Assembly (NCBI RefSeq): GCF_004361815.1
Contig: NZ_SNWA01000001.1
Span: 930,001-994,000, forward strand
Direction of reading: 5' to 3'
DNA: 64,000 nucleotides
Origin: Paraburkholderia sp. BL10I2N1
GTDB lineage: Bacteria; Pseudomonadota; Gammaproteobacteria; Burkholderiales; Burkholderiaceae
In this document: in pieces, positions 1 through 8,481 of the stretch
Position numbering within the stretch: position 1 is the stretch's first letter
How the letters are laid out: the number at the start of each line of letters is the position of its first letter
Notes under the pieces: model-generated
What the model saw: only the letters and a program-made list of their open reading frames with translations
Database searches by the model: none
Told to the model about the DNA's origin: nothing
Translations under genes and position numbers: made by a program

Positions 1-111
1 TTCCGCCAGCACGACCGCCGCGCCTTCCCGTGCGAACGCGTGCGCAATCGCCGCACCGATTCCGCGACCGGCCCCGGTGATCAACGCGACCTTGTCGGCG
101 AGCCGGTTCAT
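1..111 (-). CDS. SDR-family oxidoreductase, N-terminal fragment
   Basis: Only the first 37 codons lie in the window; the gene runs off the left edge. The start ([19 protein letters not shown]) shows the classical short-chain dehydrogenase opening: a first beta strand followed by the TGxxxGIG dinucleotide-binding loop (TGAGRGIG, residues 12-19). The ATG overlaps the stop codon of the upstream aldolase gene as ATGA, so the two are probably translationally coupled. In a galactonate operon a galactose or related sugar dehydrogenase would be a natural partner, but substrate specificity cannot be read from this fragment. Confidence 0.85.
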   Translation of the reverse strand, partial: MNRLADKVALITGAGRGIGAAIAHAFAREGAAVVLAE

Positions 112-788
112 CGACTTGCACCTGCCTTCGCGATGCGCAGGCCGTTGATGAACGCCTTCGCGTGCGACGCCGTGACCGCTGCGCTCTGGCCCGGCTTGTA
201 GAGTGCTGATCCGAGGCCGAAGCCGTTTGCGCCGGCCGACAGGAACGGGCCCATGTTGTCCGGCGTGACGCCACCGACCGGCACGAGCGGCACTTCCGCC
301 GCGATTACCGCGCGCCATGCCTTCACGACATGTGCGCCGAGCTGTTCAGCGGGGAACATCTTCAGCACGTCCGCGCCGTTCTTCAGCGCGATGAAGGCTT
401 CGGTTGGCGTCGCGACGCCCGGCGCGCAGGCGAGGCCCTGCGCTTTCGCGGCGCAGACGACTTCCGGGTCGCTGTGCGGCATCACGATCACTTCGCCGCC
501 GGCCGCCTTGACGTCGGCGACGAAGCTCGGGTGCAACACCGTCCCCGCGCCGACTATCGCATCGGCGGGCAACGCCTGACGGATCGCGGCAATGCTGTCG
601 AAAGGCTGCGGCGAGTTAAGCGGCACTTCGACGATCCGGAAGCCCGCTTCGTACAGCGCGCGGCCGTGATCGGCGGCGTCGGCCGGTGTGACGCCGCGCA
701 TGATCGCAATCAGCGGGCACGCCTCGAACGCCGCGATCAGTCTCGCGTGCGGCATGTACGGTGCGGGCAGATTGATGTGAGGTTGCAT
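108..788 (-). CDS. dgoA: 2-dehydro-3-deoxy-6-phosphogalactonate aldolase
   Basis: 226 aa KDPG/KDPGal class I aldolase. It splits 2-keto-3-deoxy-6-phosphogalactonate into pyruvate and glyceraldehyde 3-phosphate, the last step of the De Ley-Doudoroff galactose route, in the cytoplasm. Visible family features are the early IAIMRGV strand with the catalytic Glu region ([12 protein letters not shown]), the GAGTVL strand, and the Schiff-base lysine in VLKMFPAE at about Lys143, followed by the phosphate-binding VPVGGV and GLGSALY segments. Length is normal for the family. It begins 30 bp after dgoK and its stop overlaps the SDR start. The kinase next door favours the galacto rather than the gluco (Eda) substrate. 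Confidence 0.93.
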   Translation of the reverse strand: MQPHINLPAPYMPHARLIAAFEACPLIAIMRGVTPADAADHGRALYEAGFRIVEVPLNSPQPFDSIAAIRQALPADAIVGAGTVLHPSFVADVKAAGGEVIVMPHSDPEVVCAAKAQGLACAPGVATPTEAFIALKNGADVLKMFPAEQLGAHVVKAWRAVIAAEVPLVPVGGVTPDNMGPFLSAGANGFGLGSALYKPGQSAAVTASHAKAFINGLRIAKAGASR

Positions 789-818
789 GTCGAGTCCTTG
801 GGCGTGTCGTGGGCTACG

Positions 819-2003
819 TCAGCCGGCGGTGCGCGTGGTGTTGCCCGCGCCGGCCCCGTTCGCTTTCGCGTTGTCTGCTGAGGGCACGGCGGCCATTGCG
901 TGCGGATCGACCAGACCCGCCTGGGTGGCGATGCGCCACAGGCCGTGTTCGGTCGCCTGCTGGACGAGAGCCGCCTGAGTGCAGCCGAACTGCGCCAGTG
1001 CAAGCCGGTAGCGTTCGCACAGCGCGTCGTTGCCGATGAGCAGCAGTGACTTGCTGGCGAGCGTCGTTCCCTGCTGTGTGAGTAAGGTGTCGAGACCAGC
1101 CAGTTCATGGCCGATCAAGAGCCCGGACAGATAGTCCGGCTGCTGGTCGGCCGGAAGCTGCCCGGTCAGGCCGAGCGTGCGCGTGCTGAAAATCGTCGCG
1201 AGCACACCGGCGCGGCCTCGGGTTCGCGCGACGTTCACACCCCGGAGAAAGGCTTCGGTATCAGGAAGGTCCGGTGCGACCATCGTGCGGCCAAGTATCG
1301 TGTGATCGCGCAGCGCGGCGAACACTTCGCCCGTCATGAAGGTGTGAAAGCGTTCGATGCGGTCATCGCGCGCGACCGCCCATTTGGCGTGCGTGCCGGG
1401 CAGGCCAATCAGTACGCCGGCGTCATCCGGCGCTGCAGGCCGGGCGCTCAGCGCACCGAAGATCTGCGTTTCCTCGCCGCGCATCACATTTGGCAGTTCG
1501 CCGTGTTCGAGCACGCCCGGCACGATGTGCAGGGTAACGCCGCGCGCGGTCTGCACGCGAACGATGCCGGCGACGAGCGCGTCGGCACTGGCTGGCGTGT
1601 CAACGTACGGCGCTTCGAGCCAGCCTTGCGCACTGCCGACCATGCCCGCTGCGATGACAGGCAGATCCGTCCGGTGGTCGAGCCATACACCGCAAACCGC
1701 CTCGAACGCGACATCGAAGCCGCCTTCGGCGGCGGGACGCGGCAGATTCATGATGCCGGCCGCCGATGCGCGCGTCGCGAGCACCTCGCCCGACGCATTG
1801 AACAGATACGCACGCAGTGACGTCGTGCCCCAGTCGAGCGCGATCAGCGCGGCATGCCCGAGGTTCGCGACATCGGCGGCACGCGGGGCGTTTGCCGTAC
1901 CTGACGACGTGTTCGCCGCGCCTGCGACGTCCATTGCGGTGGCAGCGTCTGCGGCAGACGCGCCACCTGCGCGGACGACGGGCGCGCTCCTCGACTGAGT
2001 CAT
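819..2003 (-). CDS. dgoK: 2-dehydro-3-deoxygalactonokinase
   Basis: 394 aa sugar-acid kinase that phosphorylates 2-keto-3-deoxygalactonate, making the substrate of the neighbouring aldolase. The ASKHA-type phosphate-1 motif ALIALDWGTTSLRAYLF begins near residue 52, and GLPGTHAKWA is a typical DgoK internal motif. The start chosen overlaps the stop of the IclR gene (ATGA), which supports it, but it leaves about 50 Ala/Ser-rich residues ahead of the catalytic domain, making the protein longer than the usual 290-330 aa. The extension looks low-complexity. The extreme C-terminus is also Ala/Gly-rich. Confidence 0.9.
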   Translation of the reverse strand: MTQSRSAPVVRAGGASAADAATAMDVAGAANTSSGTANAPRAADVANLGHAALIALDWGTTSLRAYLFNASGEVLATRASAAGIMNLPRPAAEGGFDVAFEAVCGVWLDHRTDLPVIAAGMVGSAQGWLEAPYVDTPASADALVAGIVRVQTARGVTLHIVPGVLEHGELPNVMRGEETQIFGALSARPAAPDDAGVLIGLPGTHAKWAVARDDRIERFHTFMTGEVFAALRDHTILGRTMVAPDLPDTEAFLRGVNVARTRGRAGVLATIFSTRTLGLTGQLPADQQPDYLSGLLIGHELAGLDTLLTQQGTTLASKSLLLIGNDALCERYRLALAQFGCTQAALVQQATEHGLWRIATQAGLVDPHAMAAVPSADNAKANGAGAGNTTRTAG

Positions 2004-2962
2004 CGTTTGATCCTGCGTGTGGCGGGTTGCGGCGCACGCCAGCCGAGTTCTTCAGAGATCGCGCGCGCTTCGCGCTGCACGACCGGGATCAGTTCATCCA
2101 TGCGTTCGAGCGACATATAGGGAATCGTGCTCGCCACCGATAGCGCCGCGACTATCGCACCCGACGCGTCGCGCACGGGCGCGGCGACGCAGCGGATCGA
2201 CGCTTCGTTCTCTTCGAGGTCGAAGGTATAGCCGCCCGTCGAGTAGTTGGTCATGCGCTGCATGAAAGTCAGCGAATCGGGACGGTTGTCCGGCTTGAAG
2301 GTGACGCCCGCGAGCGCGCGCCGCGATGCCTCGAAGAGCGAACGCCACGCGTCCGGGGTGAGGTCGAGCATCATCGCCTTGCCGATGCCGGTCGACGCGA
2401 GCGGCATCCGGTGACCGACGCGCGAGCGCATTTCGAGGCCGCGGGTGCCGGGAATCTTGTCGATATAGAGCACGTCATCGCCATCGCGCACACCGAGGTG
2501 GATCGTGTCGAGGGTCTGCTCGGCGAGCGCTTCGAGATGCGGATGCGCGACGGCGGTGAGCGGCATCTGTTCCAGCGCGATGGTGCCGAGTTCGATCAGC
2601 TTGGGTCCGAGGAGGTAGCCGCCCTGCACCTGACGCAGGTAGCGCGCCTGGACGAGGCTGCTGACCAGGCGATGCGTCGTGCTGCGGGTCGTGCCGAGCG
2701 CGGCGCCGAAGGTACGCAGGTCGCGCACGCCGGCGGCGGCGGCTTCAAGGATCGCGAGACCGCGCAGTAGCGTTTGCGTGCCCGCCTGCTGCGGCGTGAC
2801 GTCGAGGAGCGTGCTCGGCAAACCGATGGAGTCGCACTGAGCCGCCTGCCCGGAGTGCGGCGCGGCGGAGCCGTTCGATCTCGCTGCCGTGTGGGGCGAC
2901 GACGGATGCGACGGAAGCGCGTCGGCGTCGCGCGTCTCTTCTCGCCTATCGATGACGGACAT
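2000..2962 (-). CDS. IclR-family transcriptional regulator of the dgo operon
   Basis: 320 aa. A low-complexity N-terminal segment (residues 1-60) precedes an IclR winged helix-turn-helix at about 66-118 (recognition helix around TTRSTTHRLVSSLVQ), then the IclR effector-binding domain (GVRDGDDVLYIDKI, LASTGIGKAM, CVAAPVRDASGAIVAALS). IclR proteins bind small acids or aromatic metabolites. As first gene of the dgo transcription unit, coupled to dgoK by ATGA, this one most likely senses galactonate or a keto-deoxy intermediate and controls its own operon; that assignment is inference. The nearest candidate operator is the imperfect palindrome about 120 bp upstream. Confidence 0.9.
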   Translation of the reverse strand: MSVIDRREETRDADALPSHPSSPHTAARSNGSAAPHSGQAAQCDSIGLPSTLLDVTPQQAGTQTLLRGLAILEAAAAGVRDLRTFGAALGTTRSTTHRLVSSLVQARYLRQVQGGYLLGPKLIELGTIALEQMPLTAVAHPHLEALAEQTLDTIHLGVRDGDDVLYIDKIPGTRGLEMRSRVGHRMPLASTGIGKAMMLDLTPDAWRSLFEASRRALAGVTFKPDNRPDSLTFMQRMTNYSTGGYTFDLEENEASIRCVAAPVRDASGAIVAALSVASTIPYMSLERMDELIPVVQREARAISEELGWRAPQPATRRIKR

Positions 2963-3083
2963 GGCTGGTTTTGTCTCCGATTCGTTTTCTTGTACCTGCC
3001 CTTTCTCGCTGCGGGGCAGCCGGCGGTACTTTTCGCCTTGCGGCTTTGCTGGTCTGGATTGTAGGGCGGTTTTTTTGAAATCT

Positions 3084-3114
3084 CCAATATGTGAGTGATG
3101 GATTCATATATTGG
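3084..3114. promoter_or_regulatory. Imperfect palindrome upstream of the IclR/dgo operon, candidate operator
   Basis: CCAATATGTG at 3084-3093 and CATATATTGG at 3105-3114 form an inverted repeat (9 of 10 positions) with an 11 bp spacer, in AT-rich DNA that stands out from its surroundings. It lies 122 bp upstream of the IclR start codon. IclR regulators usually bind such palindromes next to their own promoter, so autoregulation is plausible. No confident -35/-10 pair was found beside it. Confidence 0.4.
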
Positions 3115-3150
3115 GATTTTTTTGCTGCGCGGGCTGGGGTGGGGTTTTTG

Positions 3151-3447
3151 GCCTTTCCTTGTTTTGCTTCTGGTTTATTGGCGTTGCCCCTGTGCGGGGC
3201 GGCACCTACTTTTCTTTGTCCCCCAAGGGGACTTCCTTCGGGGCGTCTTCCAAAGAAAAGTAGGCAAAAGAAAGGCGCTTCGAAAACTCACCTCTTCAGG
3301 GTGTGTCGCTGACGGAGAATGGCCACCCATGAAGTGTCGCCCTCGCAGAAATGGCGACATAGGTCCCACACCAGACCGTCCCTCGCACAGTACCGCCCGT
3401 GACAAAGGACTCATCCATCCCACTCCGCACTGCGTGCGTCGCGGACC
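3151..3447 (+). repeat. Left arm of a ~290 bp inverted repeat (dispersed Burkholderiaceae intergenic element)
   Basis: This arm is almost identical, in reverse complement, to 3654-3939. It contains a small hairpin GCCCC-TGTGC-GGGGC (3186-3200) and a longer one in which CCTACTTTTCTTTG (3205-3218) pairs with CAAAGAAAAGTAGG (3251-3264) around a CCCCAAGGGG palindrome. The arm continues inward to the CCGGTCCGCGACGC end near 3447. Open frames across it are by-products of the repeat. I recall such GTAGGTGCCGCCCCGCAC elements as multicopy in Paraburkholderia, but copy number cannot be tested in one window. Confidence 0.88.
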
Positions 3448-3653
3448 GGGTTGCTTCGTGGTGGAATTCAACGCGGCAGCGGCGTGTGAAGCGCTGCCGC
3501 GCGGCATCCGCCTCTTGCAAACGGCCATCATCATTGTCAACGCTGGTAGCCAGTTGCCGGTTAGCGTTCACCTTTTGATTGTTTGATCGTCCAGGTCGTC
3601 CGTCGCGGCGAAGTCCCGATACTCGCCAGTCTTCAGTACAACTGCGACTGAAG
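3448..3653. other. Spacer between the inverted repeat arms, no gene recognised
   Basis: About 206 bp of unique sequence separates the arms. It has no convincing reading frame, tRNA or terminator. A short GC-rich hairpin (CGGCAGCG...CGCTGCCG near 3474-3504) is visible. The stretch does not resemble a transposase remnant. Confidence 0.5.
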
Positions 3654-3939
3654 CGGTCCGCGACGCACGCAGTGAGGAGTGGGATGGATGAGTGCGGTAC
3701 TGTGCGAGGGACGGTCTGGTGTGGGACCTATGTCGCCATTTCTGCGAGGGCGACACTTCATGGGTGGCCAATCTCCGTCAGCGACACACCCTGAAGAGGT
3801 GAGTTTTCGAAGCGCCTTTCTTTTGCCTACTTTTCTTTGGAAGACGCCCCGAAGGAAGTCCCCTTGGGGGACAAAGAAAAGTAGGTGCCGCCCCGCACAG
3901 GGGCAACGCCAATAAACCAGAAGCAAAACAAGGAAAGGC
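3654..3939 (-). repeat. Right arm of the ~290 bp inverted repeat
   Basis: Reverse complement of the left arm with a few substitutions and one internal gap: about 13 bp (CGTGACAAAGGAC-like, left-arm positions near 3398-3410) are missing here. The paired CCTACTTTTCTTTG (3826-3839) and CAAAGAAAAGTAGG (3872-3885) hairpin is preserved exactly. The arm ends 30 bp before the mtgA stop codon, so it also occupies the place where a terminator for the mtgA transcript would be expected. Confidence 0.88.
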
Positions 3940-3969
3940 AACAACCAGAACCAAACCAGAGAAAAAATT

Positions 3970-4689
3970 TCACTGCGGCAATTCAGCCGCCCCCATCCGC
4001 CGTGCAATCACCCCGGCCCGCTGGGCAAGATATCCAGACCCCCGATGCTCGTCGAAATACTTAGGCCTCGGCAACATCACAGCAAGCCTCGCGGACTGCG
4101 CCGCGCCAAGCTTCGCGGCCGAAGTCCTGAAATAGTAATGAGCCGCCGCCTCGGCGCCATACACGCCATTGCCCCATTCGACGGAGTTGAGATAAATCTC
4201 GAAGATCCGTTCCTTGTCCATCAGCGTTTCGAGCATCCACGTGATGATCAGCTCCTGCCCCTTGCGGATGTAGCTCTTCTCCCGCGACAGAAACAGGTTG
4301 CGCGCCAGCTGCTGCGTAATCGTCGATCCGCCCCGGACGATCTTTCCGCGCGCCTTGTTCTTCTCCCACGCCTGCAGGATGGCGTCGGTCTCGTAGCCGT
4401 TGTTGCTAACGAAATTCGCATCCTCGGACGCAATGATCGCCCGCTTCAGGTTGCGCGAGATCTGGTCGTACGGCACCCACGTGTGCTGCACCGACAGATC
4501 CGGCCTGTCTTCGGACAGGCGCCACGCATCCGAGCGCATAAACGCGGTCGACTGGGGATTCACCGTCGTCCAGATCGCGATCTGCGCGAAGTAGAACAGT
4601 TGCGTCGCCACCCACGCGCACGCAAATACCGCGAACACGTAGACAACCCAACGGATGCCGCCCCGGCCCGCGTGCCTCGTTCGTGTCAT
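3970..4689 (-). CDS. mtgA: Monofunctional biosynthetic peptidoglycan transglycosylase
   Basis: 239 aa inner-membrane glycosyltransferase (GT51) that polymerises lipid II into glycan strands in the periplasm. One N-terminal membrane anchor spans about residues 12-35. The catalytic motif is [16 protein letters not shown] with Glu89 as general base, followed by [29 protein letters not shown] and [18 protein letters not shown], all typical GT51 blocks. No transpeptidase domain follows. The start [10 protein letters not shown] at 4689 was preferred to an upstream in-frame ATG at 4794 because it gives the usual family length and puts the anchor at the N-terminus. It lies 109 bp after aroE. Confidence 0.95.
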   Translation of the reverse strand: MTRTRHAGRGGIRWVVYVFAVFACAWVATQLFYFAQIAIWTTVNPQSTAFMRSDAWRLSEDRPDLSVQHTWVPYDQISRNLKRAIIASEDANFVSNNGYETDAILQAWEKNKARGKIVRGGSTITQQLARNLFLSREKSYIRKGQELIITWMLETLMDKERIFEIYLNSVEWGNGVYGAEAAAHYYFRTSAAKLGAAQSARLAVMLPRPKYFDEHRGSGYLAQRAGVIARRMGAAELPQ

Positions 4690-4798
4690 CGTCGAAGTCC
4701 CCGGTTCGCCTGATTCTGAAATGTTCTGGCCGGCTCGCGCCGCATCTGCCACGTATGTCACGCCCGCCGCGCCCTCTGCACTTCTGGCACGCACATCG

Positions 4799-5662
4799 TC
4801 AGGCCGCCGACACCCGCATCATCTCGCGCAGTGCCGCCAGTACCGGCGCACCGTCCGGACGCATGCCGCGCCATACAAAGAACGATTCCGCCGCCTGCTC
4901 GACCAGCATGCCCAGACCGTCCGCCGGGCGCGCGCCAAATGCCTGCGCGTGACGCATGAAAACCGTAGGTTGTGCGCCGTACATCATGTCGTACGCAAGC
5001 GTGCCCGCACCAAACGCGCGGTCGTCGCAATCTGGCAGCGACGCATCGAGACTGCCGGCCGTCGCGTTGACGATCACGTCGTAAGCGCCCGGTTCGATCG
5101 CGTGTACGCCACCACCTTTCAGACGACAGCCAGCCTCGCGCGCCGCCCCGGCAAATTGCGCGACGAGCTCTTCGGCTTTGGTTCGGGTACGGTTCACGAT
5201 AGTCAGTGTGTGCGGCAGGCGTTCGAGTATCGGCAACACGACGCCGCGCGCCGCGCCGCCGGCACCGAGCAGCAAAATGCGCGCGCCCTTCAGCGGGACG
5301 CCGAGATTGCGCTCGATGTCGCTCACGAGGCCGACCCCGTCCGTGTTATCGCCATAGATACCGTCCGCGCCAAAGCGCAGCGTGTTGACTGCGCCCGCCG
5401 CCGCGGCGCGCGGCGACAGGGTGTCGGCCAGCGCGTGCGCTTCGAGCTTGAACGGGACGGTCACGTTCATGCCGCGGCCACCCGCTTCGATGAACGCACG
5501 CACATGTGGCACGAACGCATCGACGGGCGCCAGCAGATGGGTGTATTCAATGGGTTCACCCGTTTGCTCGGCGAACCGCGCATGGATCAGCGGCGACTTG
5601 CTATGCGCTATCGGATTGCCGATGACCGCATAACGGTCGCGTGGCGTGTTCGACTCGCTCAT
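4799..5662 (-). CDS. aroE: Shikimate dehydrogenase
   Basis: 287 aa NADPH-dependent enzyme reducing 3-dehydroshikimate to shikimate in aromatic amino acid synthesis. Substrate-binding motifs are [14 protein letters not shown] near residues 14-27, NVTVPFK with catalytic Lys72, and GDNTDG with Asp108. The Rossmann loop is [12 protein letters not shown], with [10 protein letters not shown] for NADP phosphate recognition, and the C-terminal [14 protein letters not shown] is conserved. Its start overlaps the stop of the RNase II gene by 4 bp, so translation is probably coupled. Confidence 0.97.
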   Translation of the reverse strand: MSESNTPRDRYAVIGNPIAHSKSPLIHARFAEQTGEPIEYTHLLAPVDAFVPHVRAFIEAGGRGMNVTVPFKLEAHALADTLSPRAAAAGAVNTLRFGADGIYGDNTDGVGLVSDIERNLGVPLKGARILLLGAGGAARGVVLPILERLPHTLTIVNRTRTKAEELVAQFAGAAREAGCRLKGGGVHAIEPGAYDVIVNATAGSLDASLPDCDDRAFGAGTLAYDMMYGAQPTVFMRHAQAFGARPADGLGMLVEQAAESFFVWRGMRPDGAPVLAALREMMRVSAA

Positions 5663-7764
5663 CGTCCGGGCTCCGTCACTTGCTGGTCGGCCGAGGCACT
5701 GTCGCCAGCGGCTTCGCTTTCGTTGTCCTGCTCGCCTTCACCGTTCGCACCGTCGGCTTCGGCCTGTGCTTCGGCTTCGCTTTCCGCGGATTCGTCGGCG
5801 GCGTCGATCAGCTCTTCTTCGGCTTCGTCCGCTTCTTCGGCTTCGGCGCCGCCCGTCACCTGCGGCGCATCAAGCACATGCAGCGGCCGCACGGATGCTT
5901 CGACCGTCAGCTCATCGATCGACATCACTTCGAGCATGATCCGCGTGCCCCGTGCGTGCACGCCGAGACCCGGCACATGCAGCAGCAAGGGCACTTCTTC
6001 GAGCCGCACCAGATCGCCCTTCACCACCGATGCGACCACCTGCTTGCGGCCTTCCTGACGGATCCAGCGCAAGCACCAGAAATACTCCATGCGCCGCTGA
6101 TGATCGGCGTATGCGCTATAGGTATCGTCGAAACCCTGCACGACTGCGTACAGGTCCGCGTCCTTCGGTTTGAACGGTGCGGCGAGCTTCGCGGTCACAC
6201 CGTGCTGCACGCAGGCGAACAGTTGCCACTGGTTCACGAGGTCGACATAGCGACGCAGCGGCGACGTGCTCCACGCGTACTGCGCCACGCCGAGACCTTC
6301 GTGCGGTGCGGCGGAAGTCTGCATGCGCGTGCGCTTCGGCCCGGTGGGCGCGCCGAACGCGCGTTGCGACCGGTAGATGCCCGGTACGCCGTGGTCGTGC
6401 AGGAACGCCCCCCACGACGAGTTCGCGAGAATCGCCAGTTCCGCGACGATCGTGTCGAGCGGCGAGCCGCGCCGGCGCGGCGTGATCGTTATATGCTCGC
6501 CTTCGACGTAGAAGTTGAAATCGGTGTTGCGCTGCACTTCGCGCCTCAGACCGTAGCCGGCGCGCGCCTGCTGGCGCTTTTCAAACAGCGCCTGCGCAAA
6601 CGGCCACAGCACGGCGATGTCGTCCTTGTGCGGATACTCGCCGGTGCCGGCCGTGAGAGCCTCTTCGGTGACGAGCTCGTCCAGCGTGTTGTGCCGCAGG
6701 TTGTTCTTCACGAACACGAGTTCGGCGCGTGTCTCGGTCGCGACGATGTCCAGGGTTTCGCGATTGACGATCACATACAGCGACAGCGCCGGCCGCAGCC
6801 CGCCTTCCTTCAGCGTGAACGCATCGACCACGTCGTCCGGCAGCATCGTAATCTTGTCGCCGGGCATGTAGACCGTGGACAGACGCCCGCGCGCGATCGC
6901 ATCGACCGCATCGCCGCGCTCGATGCCAAGCGCCGGCGCCGCGATGTGCACGCCGATCCGCACACGGCCGTCGGACAGATGCTCGACAGAGAAGGCATCG
7001 TCGATTTCAGTCGTGGTGATGTCGTCGATCGAGAAGGCTTCGACTTCGGCTTCCGGCAGATCCTCCGGCAATCCGCCGACCGTCACCGGTGGGAAACCTG
7101 TGCCGTGCGGGAAATATTCGGACAAAAAGCGCGCTTCGTGCAGCGCACGCGCCGACGGAATGCCACCGCAATCAAGCATCAAGCGCGCCATCGAAATGCC
7201 GCGCGCCGCAGCGGCCGCTTCGAGCGCCTTGTATTCGATCGCGTTCTTGTCAGGCTTCGTCAGGAGGCCGAGCGCCTTGCCGGCAAATGCCTCCGGCAGA
7301 CGTCCCGCCTTCAGTTCATCTTCGTAGCCGGCCTGCACCAGCGCCTGCTGGCGCTTGCGCTCGAGACCCGCGAGCGCCATCTTCAGCTGCTCCTGCGGCG
7401 CGCGCTGATATTGCCCGCGCCCCTTGCGGCGGAAATACACTGGCGCGCCATGCATGCACAGCACCAGCGCTGCGCGCTCGATAGCGCCGAACGCGTCGCC
7501 GAAGTACTCCTTGCCGAGTTCAGCGAAGGCAAACTCCTCGTCCGGCGCGCATTCCCACAGGAAATCCAGATCGATGTCCTGCGCGGCGGCGTCGGCCTGC
7601 TGCATCAGTTCGGCGGCGGTGGGCTTTTCGAATTCGATCAATACGTCCTTGGCACGCACTTTCGCACGCCGGCCGCCTGGCAATTCGACCTGAAAGGCGT
7701 CACCTTGACGCGACAGCACGCTGCCCGCCTTGAAACTGCCCGATTCCTCAAAGAAAACGTTCAC
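5659..7764 (-). CDS. RNase II/RNase R-family exoribonuclease (RNB domain)
   Basis: 701 aa 3'-5' exoribonuclease. The RNB catalytic core begins near residue 240, with metal-binding aspartates in SIDDITTTEIDDAF (Asp247, Asp248, Asp255, Asp256), then RIGVHIAAPA and YMPGDKITMLP; SPLRRYVDLVNQWQL closes the core. The N-terminus is short and lacks a clear set of cold-shock domains, and the S1-like segment after residue 570 is brief. The last ~65 residues are a strongly acidic Glu/Ala/Asp tail not expected from the core family. Many Burkholderia relatives are annotated simply as RNB-domain ribonuclease; I avoid rnb or rnr because the architecture matches neither E. coli protein closely. Coupled to aroE by a 4 bp overlap. 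Confidence 0.9.
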   Translation of the reverse strand: MNVFFEESGSFKAGSVLSRQGDAFQVELPGGRRAKVRAKDVLIEFEKPTAAELMQQADAAAQDIDLDFLWECAPDEEFAFAELGKEYFGDAFGAIERAALVLCMHGAPVYFRRKGRGQYQRAPQEQLKMALAGLERKRQQALVQAGYEDELKAGRLPEAFAGKALGLLTKPDKNAIEYKALEAAAAARGISMARLMLDCGGIPSARALHEARFLSEYFPHGTGFPPVTVGGLPEDLPEAEVEAFSIDDITTTEIDDAFSVEHLSDGRVRIGVHIAAPALGIERGDAVDAIARGRLSTVYMPGDKITMLPDDVVDAFTLKEGGLRPALSLYVIVNRETLDIVATETRAELVFVKNNLRHNTLDELVTEEALTAGTGEYPHKDDIAVLWPFAQALFEKRQQARAGYGLRREVQRNTDFNFYVEGEHITITPRRRGSPLDTIVAELAILANSSWGAFLHDHGVPGIYRSQRAFGAPTGPKRTRMQTSAAPHEGLGVAQYAWSTSPLRRYVDLVNQWQLFACVQHGVTAKLAAPFKPKDADLYAVVQGFDDTYSAYADHQRRMEYFWCLRWIRQEGRKQVVASVVKGDLVRLEEVPLLLHVPGLGVHARGTRIMLEVMSIDELTVEASVRPLHVLDAPQVTGGAEAEEADEAEEELIDAADESAESEAEAQAEADGANGEGEQDNESEAAGDSASADQQVTEPGR

Positions 7765-7863
7765 TCAATACTCTCGCTCAGACTTCCATCAACCGGCGCG
7801 CATCGCGGCGCGCGTCCGGCTTCGTGTTCGTGGTGGTGGTCCGCGTGCCGCCGCCCAGCCGGG

Positions 7864-8481
7864 TTAGCGTGCCTGGCGTGCGCCCGCGGAATAAGGAATC
7901 ATGTCGCCTTCGGCTGCCGGCAGCGCATCGCAAAATGCGAGCACATCGTTGACATATTCCGGAAACTCGCTGATCGCGTGGTCGCTGCCTTGTATCAGTG
8001 TGGTCCGTGCGCCCGGATAATGCGCGAGCATTTCGCGGTAATCGAGCACTTCGTCGCCGGTTGCGGCAATCAGATAATAGCGTTCGGGCCGCGTGACCGC
8101 CTCAACTCCGAGCGCACGCAATTCGTCCAGATGATGCGGCTCGACGACGATGCTGCCGCCGCCGTGCCACAGCGGCTGCTCGCCGAGGTACTGGCTCAGG
8201 TCGCGCTGCGGCACGATTGCCGGATTCAGCAGCACCGCCGGCCAGCCGTGCTTTTCGGCGAGATGCGTCGCGAAATAGCCGCCGAGCGAACTGCCGATCA
8301 CGGTCACCTTCGAGGCACCGGCGGCGAGCGATTCAGCAAGCGCTACCGTCTCGACCGGCGACACCGGGAGCATCGGGCAGCACCATTCGTCGCTGCGCCC
8401 CAGTTCAGCAAGGCGCGCCGCCAGCACGCGAGCCTTGAACGAGCCTGGCGACGAACGGAATCCGTGCAGATAAAGAATCAC
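7864..8481 (-). CDS. YqiA/YcfP-type alpha/beta-hydrolase (esterase)
   Basis: 205 aa, cytoplasmic. The oxyanion-hole start LYLHGFRSSPGSFKA, the nucleophile elbow GSSLGGYFA (Ser65), the late acid in AATGDEVLDY and the histidine in GSDHAIS form a complete hydrolase triad. The PLWHGGG segment and overall length resemble the YqiA family, which hydrolyses short acyl esters in E. coli. The biological substrate is unknown. Its start overlaps the mpl stop by 4 bp, so it is co-translated with a murein-recycling enzyme; a functional link is only suggested. About 99 bp without a gene separate it from the RNase gene. Confidence 0.88.
   Translation of the reverse strand: MILYLHGFRSSPGSFKARVLAARLAELGRSDEWCCPMLPVSPVETVALAESLAAGASKVTVIGSSLGGYFATHLAEKHGWPAVLLNPAIVPQRDLSQYLGEQPLWHGGGSIVVEPHHLDELRALGVEAVTRPERYYLIAATGDEVLDYREMLAHYPGARTTLIQGSDHAISEFPEYVNDVLAFCDALPAAEGDMIPYSAGARQAR

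Noticed and set aside
3095..3586. 163-codon frame across the left repeat arm (and its mirror in 3633-4007)
   Set aside because: Both are translations of the dispersed repeat; identical frames in opposite arms show they are by-products, not genes.
3448..3653. Insertion sequence between the inverted repeat arms
   Set aside because: No transposase reading frame, no target duplication visible and arms are far longer than IS terminal repeats.
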